Assembly (NCBI GenBank): GCA_044507695.1
Contig: JBIQJD010000024.1
Location: 1-32,064 of the forward strand
DNA: 32,064 nucleotides
From: JBIQJD01 sp044507695
GTDB lineage: Bacteria > Bacteroidota > Ignavibacteria > Ignavibacteriales > Ignavibacteriaceae
Reading direction: 5' to 3'
Below are positions 24,119 through 32,064 of the stretch, piece by piece (within the stretch, counting starts at the first letter, position 1; each line of letters opens with the position of its first letter). Made by a program: the position numbers and the translations under genes. The notes beneath the pieces are model-generated. The model was given only the letters and a program-made list of their open reading frames with translations, was not told the origin of the DNA and ran no database searches.

Positions 24119-26626
24119 TTATCGAAGCAAAATCATTTTCTTTGTATCAGAAAACTGCTTACTGCTGCCGGCAGTAATTTTGTAAACATAAATTCCGGAA
24201 GCAAAATCACCGGCATTAAAATTAATTTGATACGCACCGGCAGTTTTAAATTCATTAATTAAGGTTTTAATTCTTTCTCCTAATGGATTAAAAATTTCCA
24301 GGGAAACATCCCCGTCTTCCGGAACAGAAAAATTAATAATTGTAAACGGATTAAACGGATTCGGGTAATTCTGTTCAAGCGCAAAAGAAAATTGCTTTCC
24401 TAAAATTACTTCAACAACCGGAGAGAATGCATAAGTACCATCAAAATCAATTTGTTTCAAACGATAATTGTATTTTCCCGGATTTACAGGTTTATCAGTA
24501 TATAAATAATTGTTAATCACAGTTGAAGTTCCGTTACCTTTAACAAATCCAATAACTTTCCATGAATTTGATGCATTATCGTTCTCAAGCATCCTCTCAA
24601 TTTCAAATCCCTGATTATTTTTTTCAGAAGCTGTACTCCATGTTAAATTAACTTTATCTCCTGATACATCAGCAGCGAAACTGCTTAACTCTACCGGAAC
24701 AGGATCATCACCAACATACTTAATAAGTTTTTCCCAGGTCTCTGTTGTAAAGTGTGCAATCTCCTGGAAGTTTGTACCACCCAATGGTTTTATAATAACA
24801 ATATCACCTTCGCTCACTTCTCCTTTTTTAAAACTTGTAACTTCTTCAATACTGTTTTGATGAGTTACATAAACTGAATTTAATCCCGGTTCAGTTAAAG
24901 TTCCCAATGCAGCTTGTTTATTATCTGTGTACTGCGGATCTACCCCCATCCATATAAAACTTATAAGATAATCTTTTGAGAAAACATATCTGGCAGTAAA
25001 CTTTGTTCTGCATATAGGACTTGCAATTGGAGTATCACAGGGAATTTCAAGAAGCCTCATCATATTCCATAAAAAATCACATTGAAGTTTACCCACATTG
25101 CTGAGGTTGCGCTGTAAATCGCAGTTGTTAATATCAGCTAAAAATCCCGGCTGATCCTGCTGTGTTCTATCAGTTATTGCATGCCGCATCAATAAAATAA
25201 ATCCGCCTTGCCTTAACTGATCCAAAATATTTTTATAATCAACATTTATTTTGAGATGCTCATAAGCGCCAATATCAACAATATCATTTGATAATCTTGG
25301 ATGACCTAAAATATCTGAGTGCTGAATGTTTGTCCAGGAAGTTCCTTTATCAATTAATTGTGAAGCATTTTGTAAAACCAGGCCATCATCAGGCGTACCA
25401 AAGTAATTATCATCTCCCATTAGATTGGAAGGATTTACGAACATAGGATCAACATCAATTATATCTGTACCTGTAAAACCACCTTCAATACATGAAGACA
25501 TAAACGTACGCGTTGCAGATCCATTTAAAGGATTGCCTTCTACAAAAATCTGCGGTTGGTTTGCAGAAAGATTTCCCCGTAAAATAGAATTGGAAACTCT
25601 TCCGGCAGATAAAACAATTCCGCCGCCGGAAGCTGCGGCGCTGTTTTGATAAAATGTTCCGTTAACAATTTCAGGATAGCTCTTGTTATCAAAATAAACT
25701 CCGCCGCCGATTGAAAGCGGATCAACAACATTATTTTGAATAAATGAACAGTTGGTTATATATGCATTAACAGCGTTGTTAGCATAAACTCCGCCGCCTC
25801 TTGTTAATGCATTATTCTGGTAAAATGTTGAGTTAACTATCTGTGGAATTAGTGGGGAACCAAGATTATCATTTCCTAAAAAAGAAATTGCACCTCCGGT
25901 TTTGGCGCTGTTATTCATAAACGTTGTGTACTTAATTTTCATCTCACCAAGATTGGAAAAAATTGCTCCGCCGCCTTCAAGTGCTGAATTATTTCTGAAG
26001 ATACAATTTCTTATTTGTAACCGGCTGCTCGAAATATACAATCCGCCGCCGCGCTGCCCGGAAAATGTAGAATTAAAATTTGCATTCCCACTTTCAATAA
26101 TAAATCCATTAATTTCTGTTGTTGTATCTACAGGTCCGGCAGTTGTAAGTACGTGGTAACTATTATCTGATCGTGATGCTTCATCCGGGGAGATGTTATC
26201 ATTATCATTTATCAAAAGATCACCGCTCAATATTGTTGGATTATTCTGCCAATCACGCCAATGTTTTTTCCAGAATTCTCCCGGAACAGTTGATTCAAAA
26301 CTTTGAAAAACTTCATTGCCTGTATAACCGCCCATTATTACAACCCCGGCTTTAATTGCAAAGCTTGCGCTTCTGTCTCCTTTGGTTATACCTTTTCCTA
26401 TATCAGGATAATAAATTCCCTGAGCAACAAAAATTGTATCATTTGCTAATGCAACATTTAATGCATCCTGCAGATTAGTAAATGCATGCTGCCAGTTTGA
26501 TCCATTTTGAAATCCTGTTGCATCCCATTTTACATAATGAAATCTATGTGCATAGATTAAACCTGAAAAAAGAAGGATAAACATAAAGAAGTAGCGAAAA
26601 CGATTCATGCCCAAAATCTTATCCAT
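24119..26626 (-). CDS. T9SS-secreted beta-helix protein with an internal histidine-phosphatase domain, 835 aa
   Basis: This is a multi-domain surface or secreted protein. Parts in order: signal peptide (~9-26), then a right-handed parallel beta-helix (~30-460) with repeated turns such as 'NCIFRNNSALEGGGAIFSN' and 'STFYQNNALTRGGGVYAN', ending in 'DIVDIGAYEH'. Next is a histidine-phosphatase domain (~468-635) with Arg481-His482 in 'LLMRHAITD', 'NCDLQRNLSNVGKLQ', Arg540 in 'ASPICRTKFTA' and His589 in 'VTHQNSIEE'; the catalytic pocket looks complete. Then a fibronectin-III-like linker (~640-745, PVELSSFAA) and a type IX sorting domain with 'LEQNYPNPFNP' and 'DTKKMILLR'. The last two parts are paralogous to the protein at 17324. 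The combination is unusual; a surface phosphatase or phosphate scavenger is possible but unproven. It ends at a strong terminator. Confidence 0.9.
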   Translation of the reverse strand: MDKILGMNRFRYFFMFILLFSGLIYAHRFHYVKWDATGFQNGSNWQHAFTNLQDALNVALANDTIFVAQGIYYPDIGKGITKGDRSASFAIKAGVVIMGGYTGNEVFQSFESTVPGEFWKKHWRDWQNNPTILSGDLLINDNDNISPDEASRSDNSYHVLTTAGPVDTTTEINGFIIESGNANFNSTFSGQRGGGLYISSSRLQIRNCIFRNNSALEGGGAIFSNLGEMKIKYTTFMNNSAKTGGAISFLGNDNLGSPLIPQIVNSTFYQNNALTRGGGVYANNAVNAYITNCSFIQNNVVDPLSIGGGVYFDNKSYPEIVNGTFYQNSAAASGGGIVLSAGRVSNSILRGNLSANQPQIFVEGNPLNGSATRTFMSSCIEGGFTGTDIIDVDPMFVNPSNLMGDDNYFGTPDDGLVLQNASQLIDKGTSWTNIQHSDILGHPRLSNDIVDIGAYEHLKINVDYKNILDQLRQGGFILLMRHAITDRTQQDQPGFLADINNCDLQRNLSNVGKLQCDFLWNMMRLLEIPCDTPIASPICRTKFTARYVFSKDYLISFIWMGVDPQYTDNKQAALGTLTEPGLNSVYVTHQNSIEEVTSFKKGEVSEGDIVIIKPLGGTNFQEIAHFTTETWEKLIKYVGDDPVPVELSSFAADVSGDKVNLTWSTASEKNNQGFEIERMLENDNASNSWKVIGFVKGNGTSTVINNYLYTDKPVNPGKYNYRLKQIDFDGTYAFSPVVEVILGKQFSFALEQNYPNPFNPFTIINFSVPEDGDVSLEIFNPLGERIKTLINEFKTAGAYQINFNAGDFASGIYVYKITAGSSKQFSDTKKMILLR

Positions 26627-26810
26627 CGTTAAGCCTTTTATTTTTATGAAAATGTTAGTGTAGGAGTTTTTCTCCGAGATTGATCACAATATAATTTTGC
26701 ATTTTCACTCTTTTTGTTAAGCTTATCACTTAAAGTTTGATTGTGCTGGAAAATTTTGTGATAGGTTTGAAAAGAAACTAAAAGAAAGGCGCAAGGAGTT
26801 AAATTATGGA

Positions 26811-26877
26811 AGATGTTTTTTTCCGATGGGAAAGAAATCTTTTTTTTTTTGAAAAGATTTCTTTCCAGAGATGTTTT
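26811..26877. repeat. 15-bp inverted repeat flanked by 9-base direct repeats
   Basis: Arms at 26829-26843 (GGAAAGAAATCTTTT) and 26852-26866 are perfectly complementary, with loop TTTTTTTG. The direct repeat AGATGTTTT occurs at 26811-26819 and 26869-26877. It lies after the DUF3298 gene and before the beta-helix gene on the reverse strand. There is no proper U-tail after the stem on either strand. It may be a terminator, or the remnant of a very small mobile element. Confidence 0.5.
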
Positions 26878-26925
26878 GTGGTTTAATGAGTTATAAGAAT
26901 TTTTAAAATCGAATGAAATAATTGT

Positions 26926-28032
26926 TTATTTCATCATCCCGATTAAACTATCATCCTTTATTAAATCTTTTATATCGTCAAACGAAATATAAACTTCCGG
27001 TGCGCCAAAAGCATACGGAGCTATTTCAAATGAATTGAATAAAAAACTAATACCGGATTTAGACAACAAAAAATTATTATTCAATTGAAATTCTTCATTC
27101 TCAATCCAGAAGCCTTGTTCTTCATACGTAAGGGAATCTGAAAGCTGGTATAATTCTTTAAATTTTTCCTCGCCAATTTTATTTAATTTTCCCTCATAAC
27201 CAGGTTTCAGAATATCGTTGAGTTTAATAATTTCACCGGTAGCCAAATCAAAATTCAAATAATCAATAAAAGTATTTGGATGCGCTCCGCCGAGGTAGGA
27301 ATAATCAGTTTTTATCAGAGCGAGTAAATAATCTGAGTTGTAAAATATTTTAGTTGTACTGCCATATTCATACTGCGGTACATATTCATCATAATTTGCT
27401 GAATCTCTAACTATATCAAATTTATAACCTTCAATAAAATCTTCCATCAATGCGTTTACGCTGCTGTAAGCTGATTCATCTTCATCTGATGTATAATAAG
27501 ATAAAAGGGAGGAGGAAAGGAAATTATTAATTTTTTCATTAACCGTTTCGTCATCATAATTAATTATTATTTCAGAAATTGAAATAGAAGCGCTGCCAAA
27601 TTCATCATATTTCATCGAGTAATTATTTACATCTATTCTTGTGCTTCCTGCAGGATATTTTTCTACAAGATAAAACATAAGATTTTCTTTACTTCCTGTT
27701 TTCTGCCAGGTACCTTCAATTTTTGATTCTGAAATAAATTTGCCGGTGAAAATTCCGCTGCTCAGCGGGTTATAACTTTCATCATATCCGGCATCTTCTT
27801 CAAGATGAATATTTCCCAGGCTATCTATTGAACTTCTGATGAAATCTATAGATTTACCAAATTTATTGTAATAATAATTTCCGGATAATGCAGAATCAGA
27901 ACGGATGAGATGAACAGTTATGTCATATTTTCCGCCAATTGAACCTTCAAATCTTTTATAAAAATTTTCCGGCAAGTTCTGAGCGGCAGCAAATTGGATA
28001 AATAATATTGCTGTGATAAAATATTTTCTCAT
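26926..28032 (-). CDS. exported DUF3298 protein, 368 aa
   Basis: The start at 28032 gives a clear signal peptide (MRKYFITAILFIQFAAA, then Gln-Asn). The open frame runs on to 28185, but those 51 extra residues look non-coding and would bury the signal; ATG 28044 is another option. Residues ~20-140 form a strand-rich domain of short repeats ('GNYYYNKFGKSIDF', 'GTWQKTG'). The C-terminal half has DUF3298 features: 'YSYLGGAHPNTFIDYLNFDL', 'GEIIKLNDIL' and 'FNSFEIAPYAFGAPEVYI'. This domain occurs in RsiV anti-sigma factors (where it binds lysozyme) and in deacetylases such as PdaC. Neither a membrane anchor nor a catalytic domain is present here, so the role is unknown. Confidence 0.87.
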   Translation of the reverse strand: MRKYFITAILFIQFAAAQNLPENFYKRFEGSIGGKYDITVHLIRSDSALSGNYYYNKFGKSIDFIRSSIDSLGNIHLEEDAGYDESYNPLSSGIFTGKFISESKIEGTWQKTGSKENLMFYLVEKYPAGSTRIDVNNYSMKYDEFGSASISISEIIINYDDETVNEKINNFLSSSLLSYYTSDEDESAYSSVNALMEDFIEGYKFDIVRDSANYDEYVPQYEYGSTTKIFYNSDYLLALIKTDYSYLGGAHPNTFIDYLNFDLATGEIIKLNDILKPGYEGKLNKIGEEKFKELYQLSDSLTYEEQGFWIENEEFQLNNNFLLSKSGISFLFNSFEIAPYAFGAPEVYISFDDIKDLIKDDSLIGMMK

Positions 28033-28274
28033 GATGTTTATCATATTATGTAGGGAAATGTTAAAACAAAATAACTTTAAATTATCAATAGTTAAAGAAG
28101 TGAATGAAAAAAGTCTGGATAGATATTCTTTAGCGGCAATAATTTGCTTTAAGAAATTATCACTTGATTTTCCTGACTCCCACAATTAAGTTAAATCAGA
28201 TTTTCTAAACAACTTTTCCACGGGGAGAAAATCCTATTTAATCTACATCCAAAAAAATAATTCGGAGAATTTCC

Positions 28275-28925
28275 ATGAAAGCAGCAGCGGCATTTTTCTT
28301 TTTGTTGGTTTTCTGTACTGGTAATTTCGCTCAGGAAAAACAAGTTAAACACAACTATGCATTATCATTCGGTATAGCTGATAATTTTAGATTAAACAGA
28401 TTTGATATGGATATAGCAGGGAAAAAAATACTTGATAATAATAACCAAATCAGAATTTTTCTTTCTCCAAGGTTTTCATCAAATGATAGAGAAACTGAAC
28501 AGCTATCCTTATCTAATCGAAATAAAATTGAATCCAGCAATTACTCTATCGGTGCGGGAATAGATTATTTATTCTATCTTGCAAGCAGTGGAGATTTCTA
28601 TTTGTTCAGCGGCCCGGGCATGAATTTAAATTACGGATATATGAAAGAAAATTTAGAAACTTCTAATACGACCGGAATTAGTATCACAGAAAGAAATACG
28701 CCATCTTTCGGTGCCGGTTTACGTGGGATTCTTGGCATAGAATGGATGGTATCCGAAAATATTGGAATACATAGTGAATATTTGCTTACCATGTCCTATC
28801 AGAAAATAAAAACCGAAGGACATGAAACATTGAATGGAATTGGAACTGGTTCTGATCTCAATATTAAAGAAAATCGATTTTCAATCCAGAGCCGTGTATT
28901 ATTTGGATTAAGTATTTATTTGTAA
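28275..28925 (+). CDS. probable outer-membrane beta-barrel protein, 216 aa
   Basis: The start is behind TTCGGAGAATTTCC. There is a signal peptide (MKAAAAFFFLLVFCTGNFA, then Gln). The rest alternates polar and hydrophobic residues in short strands separated by turns ('SIGAGIDYLFYLASSGDFYLFSGPG', split by loops), and the protein ends in '...FGLSIYL', a hydrophobic last strand as expected for barrel insertion. This suggests an eight-stranded OmpA/OmpW-like barrel. No specific family is recognised. It is followed 33 bases later by a small lipoprotein gene that appears broken. Confidence 0.82.
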   Translation: MKAAAAFFFLLVFCTGNFAQEKQVKHNYALSFGIADNFRLNRFDMDIAGKKILDNNNQIRIFLSPRFSSNDRETEQLSLSNRNKIESSNYSIGAGIDYLFYLASSGDFYLFSGPGMNLNYGYMKENLETSNTTGISITERNTPSFGAGLRGILGIEWMVSENIGIHSEYLLTMSYQKIKTEGHETLNGIGTGSDLNIKENRFSIQSRVLFGLSIYL

Positions 28926-28958
28926 ATTACAGTTGCTCTCTTTAGCCGTGAGGTTATT

Positions 28959-29338
28959 ATGGGAATATTATTATTATGTTTACTGCTTATATTTTTCCCG
29001 GCTGTAATAATATAATTGATCCAGATTCAGATGAAGGGGTGATAACGAAGCTTAGAAATAATTCTCCGCATGATCTTAATAATCTCCTGATTGCAGATAA
29101 AAAAATCGGCTGCCTGCCTGCCGGAACAGTTTCTAAGTATCACACATTCAAATCATTTACTATTGAAGGCTATCCTGATGAGGATGCGAGCTCAGAAATA
29201 AATGGTAAATTGCTTCCTAACTATTATAGGGGTTATTAGTGCGGACCTGAAAGAATTACAACAGATAAGAGAAGTTTTGGGATTAATATTTCAGTTCTGG
29301 ACACTATGCTTATTATAAGTCTTGAAGACACTTCATAA
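28959..29338 (+). pseudogene. small lipoprotein gene with a frame break and an internal TAG
   Basis: An ATG at 28959 behind GTGAGG opens a hydrophobic leader (MGILLLCLLLIFFP) that runs into TAA at 29013. Shifting back one base at TTTCCCG (28994-29000) joins it to the long frame as 'IFFPGCNNIIDP', a lipobox-like signal. That frame runs to TAG at 29237-29239 and then continues with protein-like sequence ('CGPERITTDKRSFGINISV') to TAA at 29336-29338. Read across both breaks it is a lipoprotein of about 125 residues of unknown function. Two lesions favour a decaying gene. The TTTCCCG heptamer also fits the X-XXY-YYZ form of -1 programmed frameshifting, and sequencing error is possible. The intact middle frame (28976-29239, 87 residues) may be called a gene by itself. 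Confidence 0.65.
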
Positions 29339-29423
29339 ATATTTTAGCAGCGAAAAAAGAATTTCTTCTATTCAATTAACATTTCTTCCTGTAAATGAAA
29401 GTGATAATTACAGAAACATTTCA

Positions 29424-29431
29424 TAATTTTG
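29424..29431 (+). promoter_or_regulatory. possible -7 box for pyrK-pyrD-folC
   Basis: TAATTTTG fits TAnnTTTG. The triplet 20 bases upstream is GTG rather than TTG. It would give a leader of about 85 bases before pyrK. Weak. Confidence 0.25.
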
Positions 29432-29524
29432 TTATTGTAATTCTGATTCAAAATATTGTTGTTCTGCCTGCCTTAAATTATAAGCAAATACACAGGCAAA
29501 ACCACCACAAAACCCAAATTCATA

Positions 29525-30286
29525 ATGATTGTTGCTAATGCCGTTGTTGAAAAATCAATAGAACTAGAGAACCAGATTTTTCTTTTAAAATTGCACTGCC
29601 CGAATATCAGTTCACAAATTCAGCCGGGACAATTTCTAAACATAAAAGTATCCGAATCATTTCATCCTTTATTAAGAAGGCCTTTTAGTGTGTGTGATGT
29701 TGAGGGGGAACATTTTTATATCATGTTCAACATCTTTGGTGAAGGAACAAAATTACTTGCAGCAAAAGAAAAAGGTGAAACCATTGATGTACTCGGTCCG
29801 CTCGGTAAAGGATTTAACTTACAAGGTGATTATGAAAGCGCAGTAATTGTTGCGGGTGGATTGGGTGCGGCACCGTTTCCATATTTTATCAGGAAATTGA
29901 ATCACACAAAAAAAATACATTGCTTTATTGGCGGCAAAACTTATAAAGATGTAATCAAATACAGGATGAAAAATATCCTGGTTTCAACCGATGATGGTTC
30001 AGAAGGATTGAAAGGTACAGTGGTAGATTTGTTAAAGAATAATTTTGAAATGCTGAAAAAAAACAAAATAAAAATTTTTGCCTGCGGTCCAAATGCTATG
30101 CTTAGAGCTTTAAAAGAATTTTGTGTTGCAAATAATCTTGAAGGTGAAGTTTCAACTGAATGCGCAATGGCTTGCGGATTTGGGATTTGCCAGGGCTGCC
30201 CGATTGAATCAACACATAATCAGGATAAATATCTGCTGGTTTGTAAGGATGGTCCGGTATTTAATATGAGGGATGTTATAATATGA
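29525..30286 (+). CDS. pyrK: dihydroorotate dehydrogenase B, electron transfer subunit
   Basis: This FAD/[2Fe-2S] subunit passes electrons from the PyrD flavin to NAD+ in pyrimidine synthesis. The 253 residues show the FAD motif 'RRPFSVCD' (51-58), a nucleotide-binding 'VIVAGGLGAAPF' (~108-118) and 'IFACGPNAML'. The cluster ligands are Cys217, Cys222, Cys225 and Cys240, with spacings of 5, 3 and 15, identical to those I recall for the Lactococcus enzyme. It has no clear ribosome site. Its stop overlaps the start of pyrD (ATGA). Confidence 0.96.
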   Translation: MIVANAVVEKSIELENQIFLLKLHCPNISSQIQPGQFLNIKVSESFHPLLRRPFSVCDVEGEHFYIMFNIFGEGTKLLAAKEKGETIDVLGPLGKGFNLQGDYESAVIVAGGLGAAPFPYFIRKLNHTKKIHCFIGGKTYKDVIKYRMKNILVSTDDGSEGLKGTVVDLLKNNFEMLKKNKIKIFACGPNAMLRALKEFCVANNLEGEVSTECAMACGFGICQGCPIESTHNQDKYLLVCKDGPVFNMRDVII

Positions 30287-31203
30287 TTGAAAAAGTTGAT
30301 CTCTCTGTTGAATTTGCCGGATTAAAATTCAGAAATCCTATTTTGCTTGCTTCAGGAACAGTTGGTTACGGAAATGAGATTGCTGAATTTATTGATCTTT
30401 CTAAAATTGGCGGAATAGTTACTAAATCATTAAGCTTAAAACCGCGTAAAGGAAATCCGCCGCAAAGAATCGTTGAAACTGCAGCCGGAATGTTAAACGC
30501 AATCGGTCTTGCTAATGTCGGCGTTGAACAATTCATAAAAGAAAAAATTCCTTTCCTAAAAAATTATGATGTTCCATTAATTTGTAACATTGCAGCAAGC
30601 AGCATTGAAGAATATGTTGAGTGTGTTAAAATTCTTACACCGGAAGATAAAATTGCCGGGTTTGAAATAAATGTATCATGCCCTAATGTTAAAGAAGGCG
30701 GACTTCAGTTTGGGAATGATATTGCAGCAGTTGGAAAAATTACCTCTCGGGTTAAAGCCGTAACCAATAAACCTGTTATTATTAAGCTCTCACCAAATGT
30801 CTCTTACATTTCCGATTTTGCAAAAGCAGTTAAAGATGAAGGCGGAGATGCAGTCTCAGCAATAAATACATTGGTTGGAACTTCGTTCAATATTTTTACA
30901 CGTAAGCCAAAAATCTTTAATGTAAATGGAGGATTATCCGGTCCGGCAATCAAACCAATAGCTCTTGCAAAAGTACTTGAGATAAAACAAAAAGTAGATA
31001 TTCCGATAATCGGCATTGGCGGAATTATGAATTGGAAAGATGTTGTTGAGTTTATGATTGTCGGATCATCCGCTGTTCAGCTTGGCACAGTCAATTTTAT
31101 AAACCCAACTGCTGCAATTGAAATTCTTAACAGATTAACCGATTACTGCATCAATAACGGAATACAAAAATTATCTGATTTAACAGGTTCATACGTGATT
31201 TGA
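30283..31203 (+). CDS. pyrD: dihydroorotate dehydrogenase B (NAD+), catalytic subunit
   Basis: This class 1B FMN enzyme oxidises dihydroorotate to orotate. The 306 residues include 'LLASGTVGYG' (21-30), 'GIVTKSLSLKPRKGNP' (~44-59), the substrate loop 'NVSCPNVKEGG' with the catalytic base Cys133 (Cys, not Ser, marks class 1), 'VIIKLSPNV', 'NTLVGTSFN', and the FMN-phosphate segment 'IIGIGGIMNWKD'. The start overlaps pyrK by four bases, as expected for a tight heterotetramer. folC starts one base after its stop codon. Confidence 0.97.
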   Translation: MIEKVDLSVEFAGLKFRNPILLASGTVGYGNEIAEFIDLSKIGGIVTKSLSLKPRKGNPPQRIVETAAGMLNAIGLANVGVEQFIKEKIPFLKNYDVPLICNIAASSIEEYVECVKILTPEDKIAGFEINVSCPNVKEGGLQFGNDIAAVGKITSRVKAVTNKPVIIKLSPNVSYISDFAKAVKDEGGDAVSAINTLVGTSFNIFTRKPKIFNVNGGLSGPAIKPIALAKVLEIKQKVDIPIIGIGGIMNWKDVVEFMIVGSSAVQLGTVNFINPTAAIEILNRLTDYCINNGIQKLSDLTGSYVI

Positions 31204-31204
31204 T

Positions 31205-32064
31205 ATGACCATTGATGAGGGATTAAATAAATTATTTTCGCTCCATAGCTTTGGAGTGAAACTTGGATTGGAGAATATTACCAGCTTTCTTAACATTCTC
31301 GGAAATCCGCAGCACAAATTTAAAACGTTTCACATTGCCGGTTCAAACGGGAAGGGAAGTACAGCAGCTTTTACTGCAAGTATACTAAAGGAATTCGGTT
31401 ACAGAACCGGTTTATACACTTCACCCCATTTCATAAAATTTAATGAACGGATTAAAGTAAACGGAATAGAAATTCCTGATCAATATGTAGTTGATTTTAT
31501 ATCAGAATATGAACAGATAATTGATAAAACAGGATTAACTTTTTTTGAAGTTACTACAGCGCTGGCATTTAAATTTTTTGCAGATCAAAAAGTAGATTAT
31601 GCGGTAATTGAAACCGGACTCGGCGGCAGATTAGATGCTACCAATGTTCTGAATCCGGGTGCAGTAATTATAACATCAATAAGTTTGGAACATACTGCAA
31701 TACTTGGAGATACAATAGAACAAATAGCATCAGAAAAAGCAGGAATATTAAAAAATAATTCTATAGTATTTACCGGAATAATTCCGACTGAAGCTGATCA
31801 GGTAATAGAAAAAAAATGTATTCAGACAGGAAGTGATTTATTCAGGCTGGAGGATTTTCTTACACAAAAGCATAATACAATAGAATTATATACAGAAGAA
31901 ATTGAAATTGATGAATGGAACATTCCGCTAAAAGGAGATTATCAAAAAAATAATGCCGCACTTGCAGTTCTTGCAGTTTCCAAAATATTGGATGAGAATG
32001 ATTTTAATCCTGTTCAGGCAGGCTTAAGAAATGTAATTAAAAACACCGGCATCAACGGGAGATA
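31205..32064 (+). CDS. folC: folylpolyglutamate / dihydrofolate synthase (partial, runs off the window)
   Basis: This ATP-dependent ligase adds glutamate to folates (and to dihydropteroate in bifunctional forms). The frame opens at ATG 31205, one base after the pyrD stop, and stays open for 286 codons to the window end. The product begins MTIDEGLNKLFSLHSFGVKL. Mur-ligase-type motifs: P-loop 'IAGSNGKGSTA' (~44-54), 'LYTSPHFIKFNERI', 'AVIETGLGGRLDATNVL', 'SLEHTAILGDTIEQIASEKAGI' and 'IPLKGDYQKNNAALA'. The C-terminal domain is missing because of the window edge. Confidence 0.95.
   Translation, partial: MTIDEGLNKLFSLHSFGVKLGLENITSFLNILGNPQHKFKTFHIAGSNGKGSTAAFTASILKEFGYRTGLYTSPHFIKFNERIKVNGIEIPDQYVVDFISEYEQIIDKTGLTFFEVTTALAFKFFADQKVDYAVIETGLGGRLDATNVLNPGAVIITSISLEHTAILGDTIEQIASEKAGILKNNSIVFTGIIPTEADQVIEKKCIQTGSDLFRLEDFLTQKHNTIELYTEEIEIDEWNIPLKGDYQKNNAALAVLAVSKILDENDFNPVQAGLRNVIKNTGINGR

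Noticed and set aside
28033..28185. 51-residue N-terminal extension of the DUF3298 protein
   Set aside because: It would bury a clear signal peptide and looks like translated non-coding sequence.

Overview
The window is AT-rich (about two-thirds A+T by eye) chromosomal DNA from a member of the Bacteroidota/Chlorobiota/Ignavibacteriota group, most likely an Ignavibacteria-type organism. Three things point there. Two secreted proteins end in type IX secretion sorting domains with the 'QNYPNPFNP' signature. Several promoters fit the Bacteroidetes pattern TTG-N20-TAnnTTTG. Many exported proteins have Sec signal peptides ending in an 'AQ' cleavage site. No phage, insertion sequence, CRISPR array or resistance island was seen, so this is mostly ordinary core genome.

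Layout: (1) 1-810 holds the tail of an unidentified gene, then a tRNA cluster (Pro, Arg, His, Glu) with a promoter and terminator. (2) 1.2-7.3 kb holds one hypothetical gene and a reverse-strand operon of three exported proteases: an active M16 subunit, an inactive M16 partner and a tail-specific protease. (3) 7.6-11.5 kb holds a single-domain response regulator and a large PAS/GAF sensor histidine kinase. (4) 11.6-13.0 kb holds an exported D-Ala-D-Ala dipeptidase and a small membrane-anchored hypothetical. (5) 13.0-16.7 kb holds a reverse operon plsY - HtrA-like protease - purB - exported Bcp-type peroxiredoxin, with a 4-base overlap at HtrA/purB. (6) 16.95-17.14 kb holds tRNA-Gly and tRNA-Cys on the reverse strand, with a terminator-like hairpin between them. 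(7) 17.3-19.5 kb holds a T9SS-secreted protein and a UPF0316 membrane protein. (8) 19.5-24.05 kb is a forward block: pcm, miaA, an AtuA-like protein with its small companion, and prfB with the classical +1 programmed frameshift, so its true 5' end lies 163 bases before the first long open frame. (9) 24.1-28.0 kb, reverse, holds an unusual T9SS cargo joining a right-handed beta-helix to a histidine-phosphatase domain, and an exported DUF3298 protein. (10) 28.3-29.3 kb holds a probable beta-barrel protein and a small broken (or frameshifted) lipoprotein gene. (11) 29.5-32.06 kb is pyrK-pyrD-folC, the last cut by the window end.

The most interesting items are the beta-helix/histidine-phosphatase fusion (24119-26626), the lipoprotein gene with a perfect TTTCCCG slippery heptamer and an internal TAG (28959-29338), the complementary loss of catalytic halves in the two M16 subunits, the prfB recoding site, and the shared promoter grammar with exact 20-base spacing. 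No wholly new multi-gene system could be demonstrated.
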